From: Ichthyophis bannanicus
Lineage: Eukaryota; Chordata; Amphibia; Gymnophiona; Ichthyophiidae
Direction: 5' to 3'
Length of the DNA stretch: 64,000 nt
Assembly: GCA_033557465.1 (NCBI GenBank)
Contig: CM066033.1
Location: 1,308,355,519 to 1,308,419,518, forward strand
The notes beneath the pieces are model-generated. The model worked only from the letters and a program-made list of their open reading frames with translations, was not told the origin of the DNA and ran no database searches. Positions 50,400-62,561 of the stretch are shown here, piece by piece (position 1 is the stretch's first letter; every line of letters begins with the position of its first letter). Position numbers and translations under genes: made by a program.

Positions 50400-51470
50400 C
50401 TTAACTCGGGAGGGTCCTGCGAGCCCCGACACTATGGCCAAGGTCCCAACCTTCGCATCCCCCCTTGCCTGAACATCTAACCTATAGCGCTTTGCGAATG
50501 TATGAAGGGAAGACCACGTCGCCGCTCGACAGATATCCCCCGGCAGAACCAAAGCTAACTCAGCCCAAGACGCTGCCTGGCCTCTAGTAGAATACGCTCT
50601 GAGCCCTTCTGGAGGCGACTTACCATTTGCTTCATAAGACGCCCCATCGCCTGTTTCACCCAGCGGGCGATAGAAGCCTTGGTAGCCGCCTTCCCTTTAT
50701 GAGGACCACTAAAAAGCACGAACAACCTATCCGACCTCCGAAACGGCTCCGTTTCCCTGAGGTACCTACGCAGCACGCATCCCAAATCTAACCTCCTACG
50801 CTACCGATCCATTTTACTCTCCTCCTGTCCAACAAAGGTGGGAAGCGAAACTGATTGATTCATGTGAAACCTGGACACCACTTTAGGAAGAAAGGACGGC
50901 ACCGGCCGCAACACCACTTTTTCCGCCGTAAACTGAATGTACAGCTCTCTACACAAGCGCGCTTGCAGATCCGAAACTCTCCTTGCGGAACACAACGCTA
51001 CTAGGAATGCAGTTTTCCATGACAATTCTCTCAGATTCCCTGCCGACCTTGACTCAAAAGGAGGCCCCATCAAAGCCTCTAGCACCAAGTTCAAGTCCCA
51101 AGGAGGCACTACCTGCCTAACCGATGGCCTAATATTCCTGGCTGTCCTAAGGAAACATTGAACATCTGGGTGCAACAAGAGAGTGCCCCCCTGCACTCTT
51201 CCCCTATAACAAGTCAGCGCCGCCAGGTGTACCTTGAGAGTGATGAGGGCTAGCCCCTTTTCTAGTCCCCCTTGAAGGAACGACAAGATATCTGGTAACC
51301 TCGCGGAACAAGGCTTAATGCTACGCTCTTCACACCATGCTTCGAAAATGCGCCACACGTGAACATACGCCAAGGACGTCAACCTTCTCCTGGACCTTAA
51401 CACAGTGGCTATTACCGACACCAAGTACCCCCGACATCGCAACCGTTCCCTTTCAAGAGCCAGGCCATAA
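50400..51470 (-). pseudogene. DIRS-G tyrosine recombinase, catalytic His lost
   Basis: The minus strand carries VLRSRRRLTSLAYVHVWRIF, LITLKVHLAALTCYRG, CSARRVSDLQARLC (first catalytic R), SFLPKVVSRFHMNQSVSLPT and, after a frameshift near 50800, RYLRETEPFRRSDRLFVLF and KASIARWVKQA. A further frameshift near 50640 leads to GLRAYSTRGQAASWAE, where DIRS-F has AHSTR: the H of the H-x-x-R motif is Y here (CAT to TAT, near 50595). With two frameshifts and this change it cannot be active. Confidence 0.75.
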
Positions 51471-53400
51471 GCAAGAACTGATCCAACTGCGGCATTAACA
51501 CGGGACCTTGGCTCAACAGGATGACTCGAGTGGGCAGCCTCCATGGAGGAACCACTAGAAGCCGCACCAGATCGACATACCAGGGCCGTCTGGACCAATC
51601 CGGAGCAATGAGAATAACCTTCCCATTGTACCCTGCTATTCTCCAAATGACCCGCCCTAACAGAGGCCATGGGGGAAAAACGTAAAGCAGCTCTCCCGAC
51701 GGCCAGGGTTGCACCAGGCTGTCGAATCCTTCTGACATGTGCTCTCTGCGCCTGCTGTAAAACCGGGCCGCCTTGGTATTGGCCAGGGTAGCCATGAGAT
51801 CCATGACTTGGTGACCCCACCGTACTATGATTTCGTGAAAGACCGCCAAGTTCAGCTCCTATTCTCCGGGATCCAGGACATTTCGACTGAGATAGTTGGC
51901 CTGAATGTTGTCCTTTCCTGCTACATGTGCTGCCGAGAGCGCTAAGAGACGGACCTCCACCCACTACAACAACCGTTGACTCTCTTCTAGCAAAACTGCA
52001 CTGACCGTGCCTCCTTGCCTGTTGATGTAGGAAACTGCCACCACATTGTCGGAGAACACTCAAACCGCTTGCCCTTCGAGCAGACCGACAAAATCCAGCA
52101 GGGCGAAACGCACCACTCTCAGCTCTAAACAATTGATCGACCAACTGCTCTCCTCCGCAGACCAGGTCCCCTGTGTTATTTGTGACAGAGAATAAGCCCC
52201 CCCAACTGGAAAGGCTGGCGTCCGTTGTGACCAACACCCACACCAGGTGCTCCAGAGGTACACCTGCTTGAAGATGCGCCGGGACCAACCACCACTGCAG
52301 ATTGTCGCGCACTTCCTCCGGGCATACCAGCCTCTGAGACAGAAGATCCTGCGGTAACCATCTGGAAATTAACGCTTGCTGAAGCGGACGCATACGAGCT
52401 CTGGCCCACGGAACCAGGTCCAAGGCCGCCGCCATTGACCCCAACAACTAAGTACCTCCAAGCCGTTGGAGCCTTCATTCACAAGAACGCCCCTACCTGA
52501 GCCAAAATCTGCTGCACCCTGTCCTTAGGAAGGAACATGGACCCTATCTCCGTGTCGAACAAGGCCCCGAGATACGTCAACCACTTCACCGGTTGTAAAT
52601 GACTCTTTGCACGGTTGATGACCCAACCTAGCTGTTCTAGGAACTCCACTACCCGAGAGGTTGCTGCGATTGATTCCTCTAGAGATCCTGCCCGGATCAG
52701 CCAATCGTCCAGGTAGAGATACACCTGAATCCCTTCCTTCCGCAGAGCCGCCACCGCCACCATTATTACTTTGGTGAAAGTCCAAGGCGCTGTAGCCAGT
52801 CTGAACGGCAATGCTCGAAACTGAAAATAAACCATGGGAACTGCAAAGCATAGAAACTTTTGATGATCCCTTCTGATCGGAATGTGCAGATAAGCCTCTG
52901 TTAGATCTATGGACGAAAGCACTTCACCTGGCTTTACCGCCCGGATAACCGATCTTAGAGTTTCCATCCGAAAATGAGACACCCTTAAGCAGCGGTTCAC
53001 GTTCTTGAGATCCAGAATTGGCAGAAAAGATCCTTCTTTCTTGGGAACTACAAAATAAATCGAGTATCGACCGAAGCCGTACTGGTCTTGAGGTACTGGC
53101 ACCACCGCTTGAAGCCGCAACAAGCGCTGCAGCGTGTCACTGACCACTGCTCTCTTTGCTTGGGGCCTGCAGGGGGACAACAGAAAGGCTTCCGCCAGCG
53201 GGTGAGCGAACTCCAGCGCATACCCCTCGCGGATAATCTCCAGCACCCACTGGTCCGTAGTTATGGCAGCCCAGGTGGAGAGAAACCCCTGCAAACGTCC
53301 TCCTACCGGAATCTCAGCCTGGATCAGCCGCCCTTCATTGTGGTTTCTTAGAAGAGTTCTGCTGGATGTTAAAATAGCTCCTGCCAAACCCTCTGCATCC
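51410..53400 (-). pseudogene. DIRS-G reverse transcriptase-RNase H
   Basis: The first part (53450-52479) is open and has the complete RT: QGFLSTWAAITTDQWVLEII, FVVPKKEGSFLPILDLKNVN, catalytic SSIDLTEAYLHIPI, LPFRLATAPWTFTKVI (usual G is R) and VYLYLDDWLIRAG. A stop at 52479 follows. RNase H (VTTDASLSSWGG and later blocks) and the MATLANTKAARFYSRRREHM extension (51650-51800) are in other frames. Family members carry this as one chain, so at least three mutations have broken it. It gives the RT segment that DIRS-F has lost. Confidence 0.82.
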
Positions 53401-54780
53401 TCGAAAGGACTGCCCCCTGAACACAAACCAGCCTCTTTGATAAGGTGCAAACCGAGGCCCTCGGAACCTGCGAAAATCTCTTCCTTGACCTCTCTGCATT
53501 GTTCCCATCTTTTCCGCTCTCAGTCGGTCCTCGGGAAGCCGACCCACTTTGGAATCGCCCAAATCTTACACAATTTTCTCCAATGCTTCCCTAAAGAGCA
53601 ACTTGCCCTTGTAGGGAAGCTTACTGAGGCGAGATTTAGAAGATGCATCCACCGCCCAATTTCTTAGCCAGAGAAATCATCTAGCGGCAATCACTGATGC
53701 CATGGACTTCGCTGATATCCTCACCAAATCATAGAAGGTGTCTGCCAGTTAAGCTGCCGCCGACTCCAGCTTTGCTCCTTCCGAGGAAGATTCCTCCTAC
53801 TTATCCGGGCTTGGTTTCCCCTGTAGCCAATGAATAGAGGCCCTTGACACATACGCCCCACAAACAGAAGCCTGCAGAGCTAGAGCACTGGAATCAAAAG
53901 TCTGTTTCAGAAGCGCCTCTAACCTAAGATCCTTATGGGCTGTATCCCCTTCTACCGGAATCGTCGTCTTTTTGGTGACCACTGAAACCAGCGCATTCAC
54001 CTTAGGCATCCGCAACAACTCCTTCTCCTCCTGGGGAACTGGGTAAAGGCGGGCAATGGCGCAACTCCCTCTCAGGGTAGCTTCAGGGCATTCTCACTCT
54101 GATTCTATCATCTGTTTAATTACCCTGTGTATTGGGAAACAGCGCTGTTCTGTCTTAACTCCCTGCAACAAGGGATCCTCTAGTGACTCCTGCTGCACCG
54201 CCGGAAGAACTATATTCAACGCTGTGAGGGACTGAGCGATCAAAGCCCCCAGCTCTTCCTTGCGAAACACTCTGAATACATTCGGATCTTTGCCTGGCCC
54301 AATCTCACCTTCCTCTAAATCCACTGGCCAGGAGTCCAAACCTGTCTCAGAAAGAACCTCTCCTTCTTCTGCCATCTGAGGAATAGAGACCTGCGGCCTG
54401 AAGCCATCAAAGCCTGCCTCTAAACCTTTGACTTTAGCAGAGACCCCCTCCCCAGGGTCTGCCACCTTGGACTCCCCCTTCTGTGATTCTAACAGGCTGG
54501 GAGCAGATGGGTTGCCTAATGACTGAGCCATCTTTAACACATATGCGTCATGCAGCGCTAGTATAAAATCAGCTGAAAACAAGGAGTCCAAGCTTCCCTG
54601 AACTCCAGGCGACGGCTACTAGTCCGGCACCTCAGCAGGAGGTCCCTTGTGTGACTTTGATCTCCTCTTTCCCGATTTTACCTGAAGCGCGGGAGAAACG
54701 GCAGGCTCAGCCAAAATGGCTGCTGTTCCCGTCTTTTCCAATGAGCCTTGAGGCCTCTCCACAACATTCTCTGAAGACAA
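53335..54780 (-). pseudogene. DIRS-G Gag-like protein (lineage 2), broken
   Basis: The minus strand 54591-54094 is open with LFSADFILALHDAYVLKMAQ, acidic EEGEVLSETGLDSWPVDLEE, FRVFRKEELGALIAQSLTAL and TEQRCFPIHRVIKQMIESE. It continues with breaks through RMPKVNALVSVVTKKTTIPV (about 53960-54018), LALQASVCGAYVSRASIHWL and an Arg/Gly-rich end near 53450 (GRDFRRFRGPRF). Stops near 54090 and 53797, plus a shift near 53560, separate the pieces. The order and motifs match DIRS-F Gag. Confidence 0.75.
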
Positions 54781-55404
54781 GCTGTGGTCCATAACCCCGT
54801 CTGCACTCTGTTCGCTCTAAAAAAACAGACCCCGATCAGCAGAGACCGGCCCCCGACGAGCGTGGCGATTCAAGACCAGACACAGCATGCTGCCGACGCC
54901 GGTATCCCCAATCAAACAAAAAACTCTTCAAGACAACTCTGCAATGGCCTAAACACCCGCAGCGGCGATCTTGGAACCCCCGCCGGCAAAACTAAGTACC
55001 TGCCCCGCTGTTACCGCTCCTGAGAAAAACGTGTTGGAGCTCCTGCTCTCTGCTTTTCCACTGCTAGCAGACCACGGAGACTAAAGCGATCGGAGGCAGG
55101 GAAGAGGATTCTGGGGCTCCCAGCTCCTTCCCCAACCCCCCTGAGCGACGGATCCTCAAATTGAGGCAGGCTCTGCCCCTTATGCTGTTTAAACACTTTC
55201 TGGCAGCTGAGGACCGTCCCTTTTGGGTTGTGTTTTTTTTTTTTTTTTAACTTGAAGGAAAACTTCTCTTGCCTTACTGCCCTGCTAGGGCAACCGAGCA
55301 AAACTTTTTTTTTTTTTTTTACATCCACGACTCTAATTACCTATTTCCTATTCGTATCTCCTGGGAGCCTGTCAGCCACACGTCCTGTTCAGCTGCTGAG
55401 GACT

Positions 55405-55534
55405 GAAAGACTGGCTCTCTGACACCAGAGGGAGCTGGATAGGCTGTCAGCAAAACTTTCAGTAATCAGTCCTCAGCTGCTGGAGGAGGATGACTGCCCT
55501 AATGTACCTGGACTGGCCCGGAGAGACGAATAGG
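55405..55534 (-). repeat. DIRS-G right inverted terminal repeat
   Basis: GAAAGACTGGCTCTCTGACA ... CAGTCCTCAGCTGCTGGAGG ... CCTGGACTGGCCCGGAGAGA. It mirrors the left end at 49900-50010. Confidence 0.8.
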
Positions 55535-55649
55535 AAAGTTATATTATACGGTGGCACCATGAGCTGTTATACTGACTGCAACTAAAAGAGACATCAAAAT
55601 AGTGTCAATAAAATCTGACTTTGAGGGTTTGAATAAAAAATGGTAAATA

Positions 55650-56939
55650 CAAAGGATGCTCAGAAAGTAATTCCTCACATGTTTTTTCTCAGTCCAGAGT
55701 GAAGATAGAGGTGTGAAATTGAAAGGGTAGTAACGTGGAACTTCAAAGGACACGTGTGAAATTTTAGTTGTCCGACAAATAGCGAGGCAGTAGTGATCCT
55801 TCAAATTGCGTCTGTAAGTGACACACGGTACAAACAAAGAGCTGTAATTGAATTATTGGTGGAGGAGAAAGAAAGTGTGAGAAACATTCACAAATGGTTG
55901 TGTGCTGTGTATGGAAGTTTTGTGATAGATAGGCGCACCGTTGGACGATGGGTGAAGGCTTCAGGAAGTGGTAAAACGGAACTGGAAGATCGGCCGCGGT
56001 CTGGGCATCCTGTCTCAGCCACCAGTCCAGACATGTAGCAGCATGCTGATGACATTATTCGTGCGGATCGGTGCATCACGAGTCGGGAATTGTCCGTACA
56101 GCTTTCAGTCAGTAGAGGTAGTGCAATGGCAATTATTGACTCTCTGGGATATTCAAAAGGTGTGTGCAAGATGGGTTCCGCGAAGTCTCACAACCGAACA
56201 CAAACACCAAAGGAAAGACAGCTGCTCTGATTTGTTGGAGTGTTTTGAAGCTGAGGGGGAGGCCTTTTTGTCCCTGATTGTCAAAGGTGACGAAACCTGG
56301 GCTCACCACTATGAACCAGAGACTAAAAGGGAGTCCATGGAATGGCATCATGCTCACTCACCAAGAAAAAAGAAGTTCAAGACCACTCCTTCCGCTGGAA
56401 AAGTGATGATCACCATCTTTTGGGAAATTGATGGCGTAATTCTGGTGGATGTGCTTGAGAGAGGTGAAACAATCAATTCAGGCAGGTACATCAAAACCCT
56501 TCAAAAACTGAAATGGCGTTACTTGCAAGTGCGGCCTAACAGTAATCCAGGAGACATGTTGCTTCAACACGATAATGCTCGCCCTCACACAAGGCTCTGA
56601 ACCCAAGAGGCAATCACCAAAATTTGGTTGGACAGTGCTCCCCCACCCACCCTACAGTCCTGATCTGGCACCATCAGATTTTCATCTGTTTGGACCACTA
56701 AATGAGGGCCTGCGTGGAACAAAATTTGAAGATGACGTGAGCATGATTCGTGCTGTAAAAAAAAAACTGCATGAACAGGACATGAGCTGGTACAGAGGAG
56801 GAATTAATGCCATCGTTTCTCGCTGGCGTAAGGCCGTTGATGTTGATGGAAATTATGTAGAAAAATAATATGCGTTAAGGACACATTAATTTATACTGTG
56901 AGTGATTTTTATACATTTTGAATGAAAACTCTTCGAGAA
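55650..56939 (+). mobile_element. mariner DNA transposon, right end cut off by DIRS-H
   Basis: The left end is a TA (55648-55649) followed by CAAAGGATGCTCAGAAAGTAATTCC-type sequence, a mariner terminal repeat. The transposase follows at 55793-56868. The inverted right terminal repeat is missing because DIRS-H begins at 56940. The 55535-55647 gap holds nothing recognisable. Confidence 0.8.
55793..56868 (+). pseudogene. mariner transposase, frameshifted
   Basis: The N-terminal helix-turn-helix DNA-binding part (YKQRAVIELLVEEKESVRNI, RRTVGRWVKASGSGKTELED, RPRSGHP) is followed by a TAG at 56037. After a frameshift near 56190 comes the catalytic domain: IVKGDETWAHHYEPETK (first D), MEWHHAHSPRKKKFKTTPSA, GVILVDVLERGETINS and LLQHDNARPHT (second D). 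Another frameshift at 56598 leads to PHPPYSPDLAPSDFHLFGPL (third D, in YSPDLAPSD with the usual mariner spacing), ending near WRKAVDVDGNYVEK. All three aspartates of the D,D(34)D triad are visible, but the reading frame is broken at least twice. Confidence 0.88.
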
Positions 56940-57210
56940 AGCATAGTTACTCACCTGTAACAGGTGATCTCCGGGAACAGCAGGAATTTAGTCTTCACAT
57001 ATGGGTATCGTCGATACCGATGGAGCCTGTGCGGGAACGCTCCCCAGCGTAAAATTAGAAAGCTTTTGGGAGCATCCCACAGCGCCTGCGTGCTGCCTTC
57101 CCGCCTTTCCCAACTGCCTCTCTCCAGTTGAGTTTTAAAGCAGAGACAAAGAGAGAGACAACGGGAAAGAGAAAGAGATAGAGAGATACAACTCCTAGGG
57201 GAGATGGGTG

Positions 57211-57310
57211 GGTTGTGAAGACTAAATTCCTGTTGTTCCCGGAGATCATCTGTTACGAGTAACTATGCTATCTCCAGGAACAAGCAGGAACGTAGTCTTC
57301 ACATATGGGG
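57211..57310 (-). repeat. DIRS-H internal complementary region
   Basis: GTGAAGACTAAATTCCTGTT ... TACGAGTAACTATGCT (inverted left end, with a small deletion) joins ATCTCCAGGAACAAGCAGGA ... TCTTCACATATGG. Confidence 0.85.
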
Positions 57311-57426
57311 ACTCCCTAGCTTTAGATACCAGGGAGAAACCCCAGAAGTTGTGTGTCCCTGAGGAAGGGCTCCACTTCCCCCCATGGATCTCTGCCATCC
57401 AACAAGGGATGGTGGGTAGGAGTTGA

Positions 57427-58560
57427 TTAGGTATGGAATAGGTGTTGGAGAACAGCCTGACCAAACAAGGCATCCCGGCGGGAGTCCTTGTCCAAGCAGT
57501 AATGGGCTGTGAAGGTATGAACCGAGGCCCAGGTGGCTGCTCGACCGATGTCGTCAATAGACACAGAGTGTAGATGAGCCATTGAAGCTGCCATGGCTCT
57601 CACATTGTGAGCTGTGACATGGCCCTCCAGAGGAAGATTCTTACTCTTATAGGCAAAGGAAATACACTGAGCAATCCAGTTAGACAGTGTTCTCTTGGAG
57701 ACTGGAAGTCCCAAATGAGAAGGATCAAAAGCAACAAAGAGTTGAGAGGACTTTCTATGATGCTGTGTTCTTTGTAAGTAAAAGGCTAAAGCTCTTTTAC
57801 AGTCCAAAGTATGAAGATTCTTTCTGCATTTGATGCATGAGGCCTTGGAAAGAACACAGGTAGGTAGACCACTTGGTTTAGATGAAAAGGCGAGACCACC
57901 TTTGGCATAAAGTGTGGATAAGTCCAAAGGACTACCTTGTCATGATGGAACCTTGTATAAGGTGGATCAGCCACTAGTGCTTGCAATCACTGATGCGACG
58001 TGCTGATGTGATTGCAATGAGAAAGATAACTTTCCAAGAAAGGAATTTCAAGGAGGAAGTAGCTAAGAGTTCGAAAAGTGGCTTCATGAGCTGACCAAGA
58101 ACCAAGTTTAAGTCCCATTTCACAGGTGGTGGCCTAATGGGGGGCTTAGTTAGCAGAAGGCCTCTCATAAATCTTGCTATAAGAGGATGGGAGGAAATAG
58201 GTTGTCCATTTAGAGGCTTGAAGGAAGCTGCAATAGCACTCAAATGGACTCTTACTGAATTTGTTTTCCGACCTGCATGGAGGGTTAGTCTTAAGTACTG
58301 CATTGGATAAATGAAGGAGATACTCCAGTAGTGATTCCAGAGGAACCGCAAGGGGGTTAAGACCCTTTTGCGAACACTATATGGTAAACCTTTTCCACTT
58401 GAAAGCGTAAGAGCGTCTTGTGGAAGGCTTCCTGGAAGCATAAAGGATATCCTTTACTTGCTGAGGGAGGTTAAGATCATAGAGATCTAGGCCTTCAGCA
58501 AACAAGCCCTGAGATGCAGAGAATGGGGATTGGGGTGCCATAACATTCCGTTCTCCTGAG
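57427..58560 (-). pseudogene. DIRS-H tyrosine recombinase, one or two frameshifts
   Basis: N-terminal block ILYASRKPSTRRSYAFKWKR (near 58385-58450), NSVRVHLSAIAASF and LLTKPPIRPP, then TSARRISD (first catalytic R, near 57985-58010) where the frame changes. The catalytic half continues with LPVSKRTLSNWIAQCISFAY, TAHNVRAMAAS (H-x-x-R, near 57590-57620), AATWASVHTF (W) and AHYCLDKDSRRDALFGQAV (Y). All expected catalytic residues are present, so only the frameshifts near 57980 and 57830 disable it. Confidence 0.82.
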
Positions 58561-60234
58561 ATAGGAGATCTGGAGCAGACCCCAACTCCAGGGAGGGAGC
58601 TTGAGAGAGATGTAGAAGAAGAGGGTACCACACTTGCCGAGGCCAATGTGGAGCTATGAGAATCATACGGCCTCTGTCTCTCTCAAGCTTGAATAGGGTC
58701 CTGGGAATTAGGGGAATGGGTGGAAGGCATAAAGGAAGTCTTGGCCCCAGTGAAGGAGGAAAGCATCCTTGGCCTGAGAGCCCTGAGCCGGGATTCTGGA
58801 ACAGAACCGGGGAAGTTTGGCATTCAACGGACTTGCAAAGAGGTCTATGTCCGGAGTTCCCCAAATTTGAAAAATCTTGGTCACCTGGTCTACACGTAGA
58901 GACCATTCGTGTGGAAGCAGAACTCAATTGAGTCTGTCTGCCCAAGAGTTTTGTATGCCTGGAAGATACACTGCCAGGAGATTAATCTGATGCTCTCTGG
59001 CGAGGGCCCATAGTCGCAAAGCTTCGTTGCAAAGCGACAGAGAGCCTGTTCCTCCCTGCTTGTTCACGTAGAACATGGCTACTTGGTTGTCCGTGTGAAT
59101 AAGGACTGTCTTGCAGCTGAGTAGGGTGTGGAACACTCGAAGAGCAAGGAAGATTTCTCTAAGCTCTAAGAGATTGATATGTACATGAGTCTCCGGTGCA
59201 GTCCAAGTGCCTTGGGTGGAGAGGTCTTGTAGATGAGCTCCCCAACCCACTAGAGAAGCATCTGTTGTGAGAGTTGCCTGGGGTAAAGGTTGTTGAAACG
59301 GGGACCCCAGCAACAGGTTTTGAGTGGACTGCCACCATTGGAGGGACAAAACAAGGCGATTTGTGTTTGCTATTTTGTCTGACAGGCACCTTGAAGCTTT
59401 GGTCCATTGAGTGGATAAAGTCCACTGGGCTGCTCTCATATGGAGGCGAGAATAGGGAACCACATGCACGGTAGATGCCATGTGGTCTAGCAGTTGTAAC
59501 ATCTCCCGAGAAGTGAGATGAGGCTTTAGCACTGCTTGAAAAGCTAACTGCACCATGTGAAGGCAACTGGCCTGAGGAAGATAGGCCCTTGCTTTCCTTG
59601 TATCCAGCCAAGCTCCTATGAACTCTAAAGACTGAGTGGGAGTTAGACTGGACTTTGGGACATTTATGACGAGACCCAAACATTGAAGGATATGCATTGT
59701 GCAAGACAGAGAAATCCTGGCCTCTGACTCTGATGGGGCTCGAATGAGCCAATCGTCTAAGTAAGGGAAGACGAATATTCCTAGAGTGCGAAGAAATGCT
59801 GCTACCACAGCCATGCATTTCGTAAACACCCTTGGTGCAGAGGCCAGGCCAAAAGAAAGCACCCTCTATTGGTAGTGCTTTCCCTGAAAAAGGAACCGAA
59901 GGAACTTTCTGTGAGATGGATGGATGAGAACATGAGTGTACGTATCCTTGAGATCTAGAGAACATAGCCAATCCTGACTCTGAAGGTATGGCAGCAGAGT
60001 TCCTAGAGAAACCATCTTAAATTTCTCCTTGAACAGGAATTTGTTCAATTCTCTGAGGTCTAAAATAGGTCTGTGTCCTCCTGTTTTCTTTGGGATAAGG
60101 AAATAGGGGGAGTAAAACTCTGAACCCTGTTGAGGAATGGGTACTTCTTCTATTGCCCCTTGGGCAAGAAGCATAGTGACCTCTTGATCTAATAGGTTGA
60201 TAAGAGAGGTCTGAGAATTGAATTGTCTTACCAT
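58540..60234 (-). CDS. DIRS-H reverse transcriptase-RNase H (one frame change)
   Basis: The minus strand from 60234: HRPILDLRELNKFLFKEKFK, LCSLDLKDTYTHVLIHP (catalytic D, near 59960). The frame changes near 59866-59870, then LSFGLASAPRVFTKCMAV, VFPYLDDWLIRAPS (near 59740-59780), LLDHMASTVHVVPYSRLHM, RNase H LTTDASLVGWGAHL (near 59230-59270), LLELREIFLAL, HTDNQVAMFYVNKQGGTGSL and NSWADRLN. A second change leads into the C-terminal extension PVLFQNPGSG-type text near 58790. All RT and RNase H acidic residues remain. Only the frame changes argue against function. Confidence 0.8.
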
Positions 60235-60422
60235 TGTGGGAGGGGGTATGCTCGAAAAATGGAGCTTGTACCCCTCAAGTTGATAATAAATTTTTTTTTT
60301 TTTTGGAAGACTGTATATATAGATGCATAGTAACGTCTAAAAGAAGAGATTATCATCAAATAGAAGAGATTGTTTACCACTGAAGTTAAAGTTTGAGTGG
60401 AGTGTTTTTATTGTTATTAGGG

Positions 60423-62175
60423 CTATCCTTTTTGGACAGACTGACCTAAACGATGTCCCTGCTGGGTATAGGAGGGATAAAACGTTTTCTTCTTGCTGAA
60501 GAATGGTTTCTTAGTGGATCTTTTCCTCACAGGATCAGCTGTAGATTTAGACAATCTATCCAAAGTGATATTGTCAGCATCTATCTCATTAGCTTTTTCC
60601 TGCCAATTCTTGCCAAAGAGATTCTCTCCTGTGCAAGGTATATTCCCTAGTTTGTCCTGTACCCAAATTTCCAAATCAGATGCCTGGAGCCAGGCAATCC
60701 TACATGCACCTATGGCAATGGCAGAGGTTCTGCTTCTGCATTCAAAGCAGTCAAAGGCTGCACGATTCACAAACTTGGAAACATCCGGAGCATGTATGAC
60801 AAGAGCAAGATAATCTTGCCTTTTATCATCAGGAAGGAGAGGGCTCATAAGCTCTAAATCTCCTGTGACCTCTTTAAGGAACATTCCCATATACAAGATA
60901 TAGGAACTGATCCTAGCAGAAAGCATGGAAGCCTGGAAGGATCGACGTCCAAAGGCGTCAAGAGTTCTACACTCACGTCCTGGAGGATTAGATGCATGCC
61001 TTTTTGCACCCTTCATCCGTCTCATGGCTGATTCCACCACCATGAATTGGTGTGGTAATTGAGTCTTCTGAAACCCAGGACAAGAAGGAACTAGATACAT
61101 GGTGTCGAGTCTTCGAGAGTGAGGAGATGTGGTTAGAGGTGTTTCCCACATCCTTAACATAAGATCATGCAAGATCTCATGAATAGGCAAGGTAACTGCC
61201 TCCTTGGGAGCTTTAGGGTATTGTAGGATTTCTAATTCCTTGGCCCTAGGCTCTTTTTCAGGAGCCACTGTGATGTAAGGACCTCAGGCCACATCTCGGA
61301 TAAAATCCTCTGGTGGAGATATCCTACGCTGAGGAGAAGAGGAATCCTCAGGAAGAAGTACTCTGGTATCAGCAGAGCTTTCGGAGTCTTCAGACTCATT
61401 CGAGGATTCAAAGTATCTTTGATCCGGGTGATCGTGCAAGGCATGGTACCGGTCGACGTCGGCATCGGAGTGGTCCGGTACCGACCTGTCCATGCCGGAT
61501 AGAGACGCATGACTCGGTCCCGGTAGAATACATGCCAATGTCGATGCAATTGGTGCCAGTACCAGAGTCGGTGCCGGTACCGGTTGAATTGTCTGAAGCG
61601 GTTTCAGGGGCATCGAGGCCGTTAGAAGAGCCGTCAGACTGCGTTCAATAGCCAAGAATCTCTGGTCTATCGACGCTGCTGATGCTTGGGTATCGGTGCC
61701 GGATGAAGCGGCTGTAACCCCAGAGCATGGCACCCTTAGTTCTGCCGAGGTTGAAGCCTCGAGAACATCCTGGAGCCCCATTAGTGCTTTGGAAGCCGAA
61801 GCCTCCCGCCGGGGCAATTTTGCCGGTGAAAGTCCCTCAAGGGCAACGCCAGAGGCATCTCGATGTTTAGAGGGAGATCTATCCTTTGAGGACTAGCTAG
61901 ATTTATGTTTAGTTACCTGAGATCCATGGGAGGAAGACGAAGCCCTGGAAGACGTCGATGCCACGGAGGCTGCATCGGAGGGAAAAAGGGTGCTAAGTTT
62001 AGCAGCTCGGTTTTGCCGGCTCCTTTTCGACATCATCCCACAGGCAACACATTCTGAAATAGAGTGGTCAGGACCTAAACATTTGAGGCACCACTCATGG
62101 GTGTCGGTGACGGAGATGGTACCGCCACACTTAGAACACTTTCTAAAACCCGAAGCGGGTTTTTCCATTCTGAAG
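60423..62175 (-). pseudogene. DIRS-H Gag-like protein with in-frame stop
   Basis: The ATG near 62168 starts MEKPASGFRKCSKCGG, then the Cys/His cluster TDTHEWCLKCLGPDH...CVAC (residues 11-43) and a basic Ser-rich region. A stop near 61895 interrupts it. From 61817 one frame runs through SSPQRRISPPEDFIRDVA, a TGA at 61284-61286, and on through VAPEKEPRAKELEILQYPKA, LPIHEILHDLMLRMWETPL, FMVVESAMRRMKGAKRHAS, TLDAFGRRSFQASML, CRIAWLQASDLEIWVQDKL and a Lys-rich end. This copy shows that the acidic region and the core are meant to be in one frame. Confidence 0.78.
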
Positions 62176-62398
62176 GAAAAAGTTGGGCCTAGTGCCCAAA
62201 ATGGCACGTGGCACATGAGGAGAAAATTACTGGAAAAGATTCCAGATAGAAATTAAAAAAAAAAAAAAAAAAAAAGTGTCGGCAGTACTGGTGTAGCGTC
62301 GAGGGAAGGCAGACGTGACCACAAAAAAGAAGAATAAGAAGGGAATTTTTTCTGCGGTGACAGGATGTGCGACCTGTTGGCTCCGCGGAAAACGAAGA

Positions 62399-62561
62399 AC
62401 TGGCGAGGGACAGTTGGGAAAGGCGGGAAGGCAGCACACAGGCGCTGTGGGATGCTCCCAAAAGCTTTCCTATTGGATGCTGGGGAGCGTTCCCGCATAG
62501 GCTCTGTCGGTACTGACGATACCCATATGTGAAGACTACATTCCTGCTTGCTCCTGGAGAT
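62399..62561 (-). repeat. DIRS-H right inverted terminal repeat
   Basis: AAAGGCGGGAAGGCAGCACA, ATGCTCCCAAAAGCTTTCCT, GTACTGACGATACCCATATG ... CTTGCTCCTGGAGA. It mirrors 56940-57130; a run of A lies just inside at about 62256-62275. Confidence 0.82.

Larger units (their letters stand above)
49845..55534 (-). mobile_element. DIRS-G: lineage 2 DIRS element, full length but decayed
   Basis: The left end AAAGGAGAAATTAGAC (49845) and right end GAGACGAATAGG (55534) with inverted repeats, an ICR at 50291-50394, and minus-strand Gag, RT-RNase H and recombinase. It shares the ends of DIRS-F but retains the RT fingers and lacks the LTR-like insert. Several frameshifts and a mutated recombinase site make it inactive. 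The target is AACA-AA-AGTTATA with a shared AA. Confidence 0.88.
56940..62561 (-). mobile_element. DIRS-H: lineage 1 DIRS element fused to DIRS-I
   Basis: Inverted repeats at 56940-57130 and 62399-62561, an ICR at 57211-57310, and minus-strand Gag, RT-RNase H and recombinase. It cut a mariner on its left. On its right it runs straight into DIRS-I at an ICR-like junction. Most genes have only one or two defects. Confidence 0.87.
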
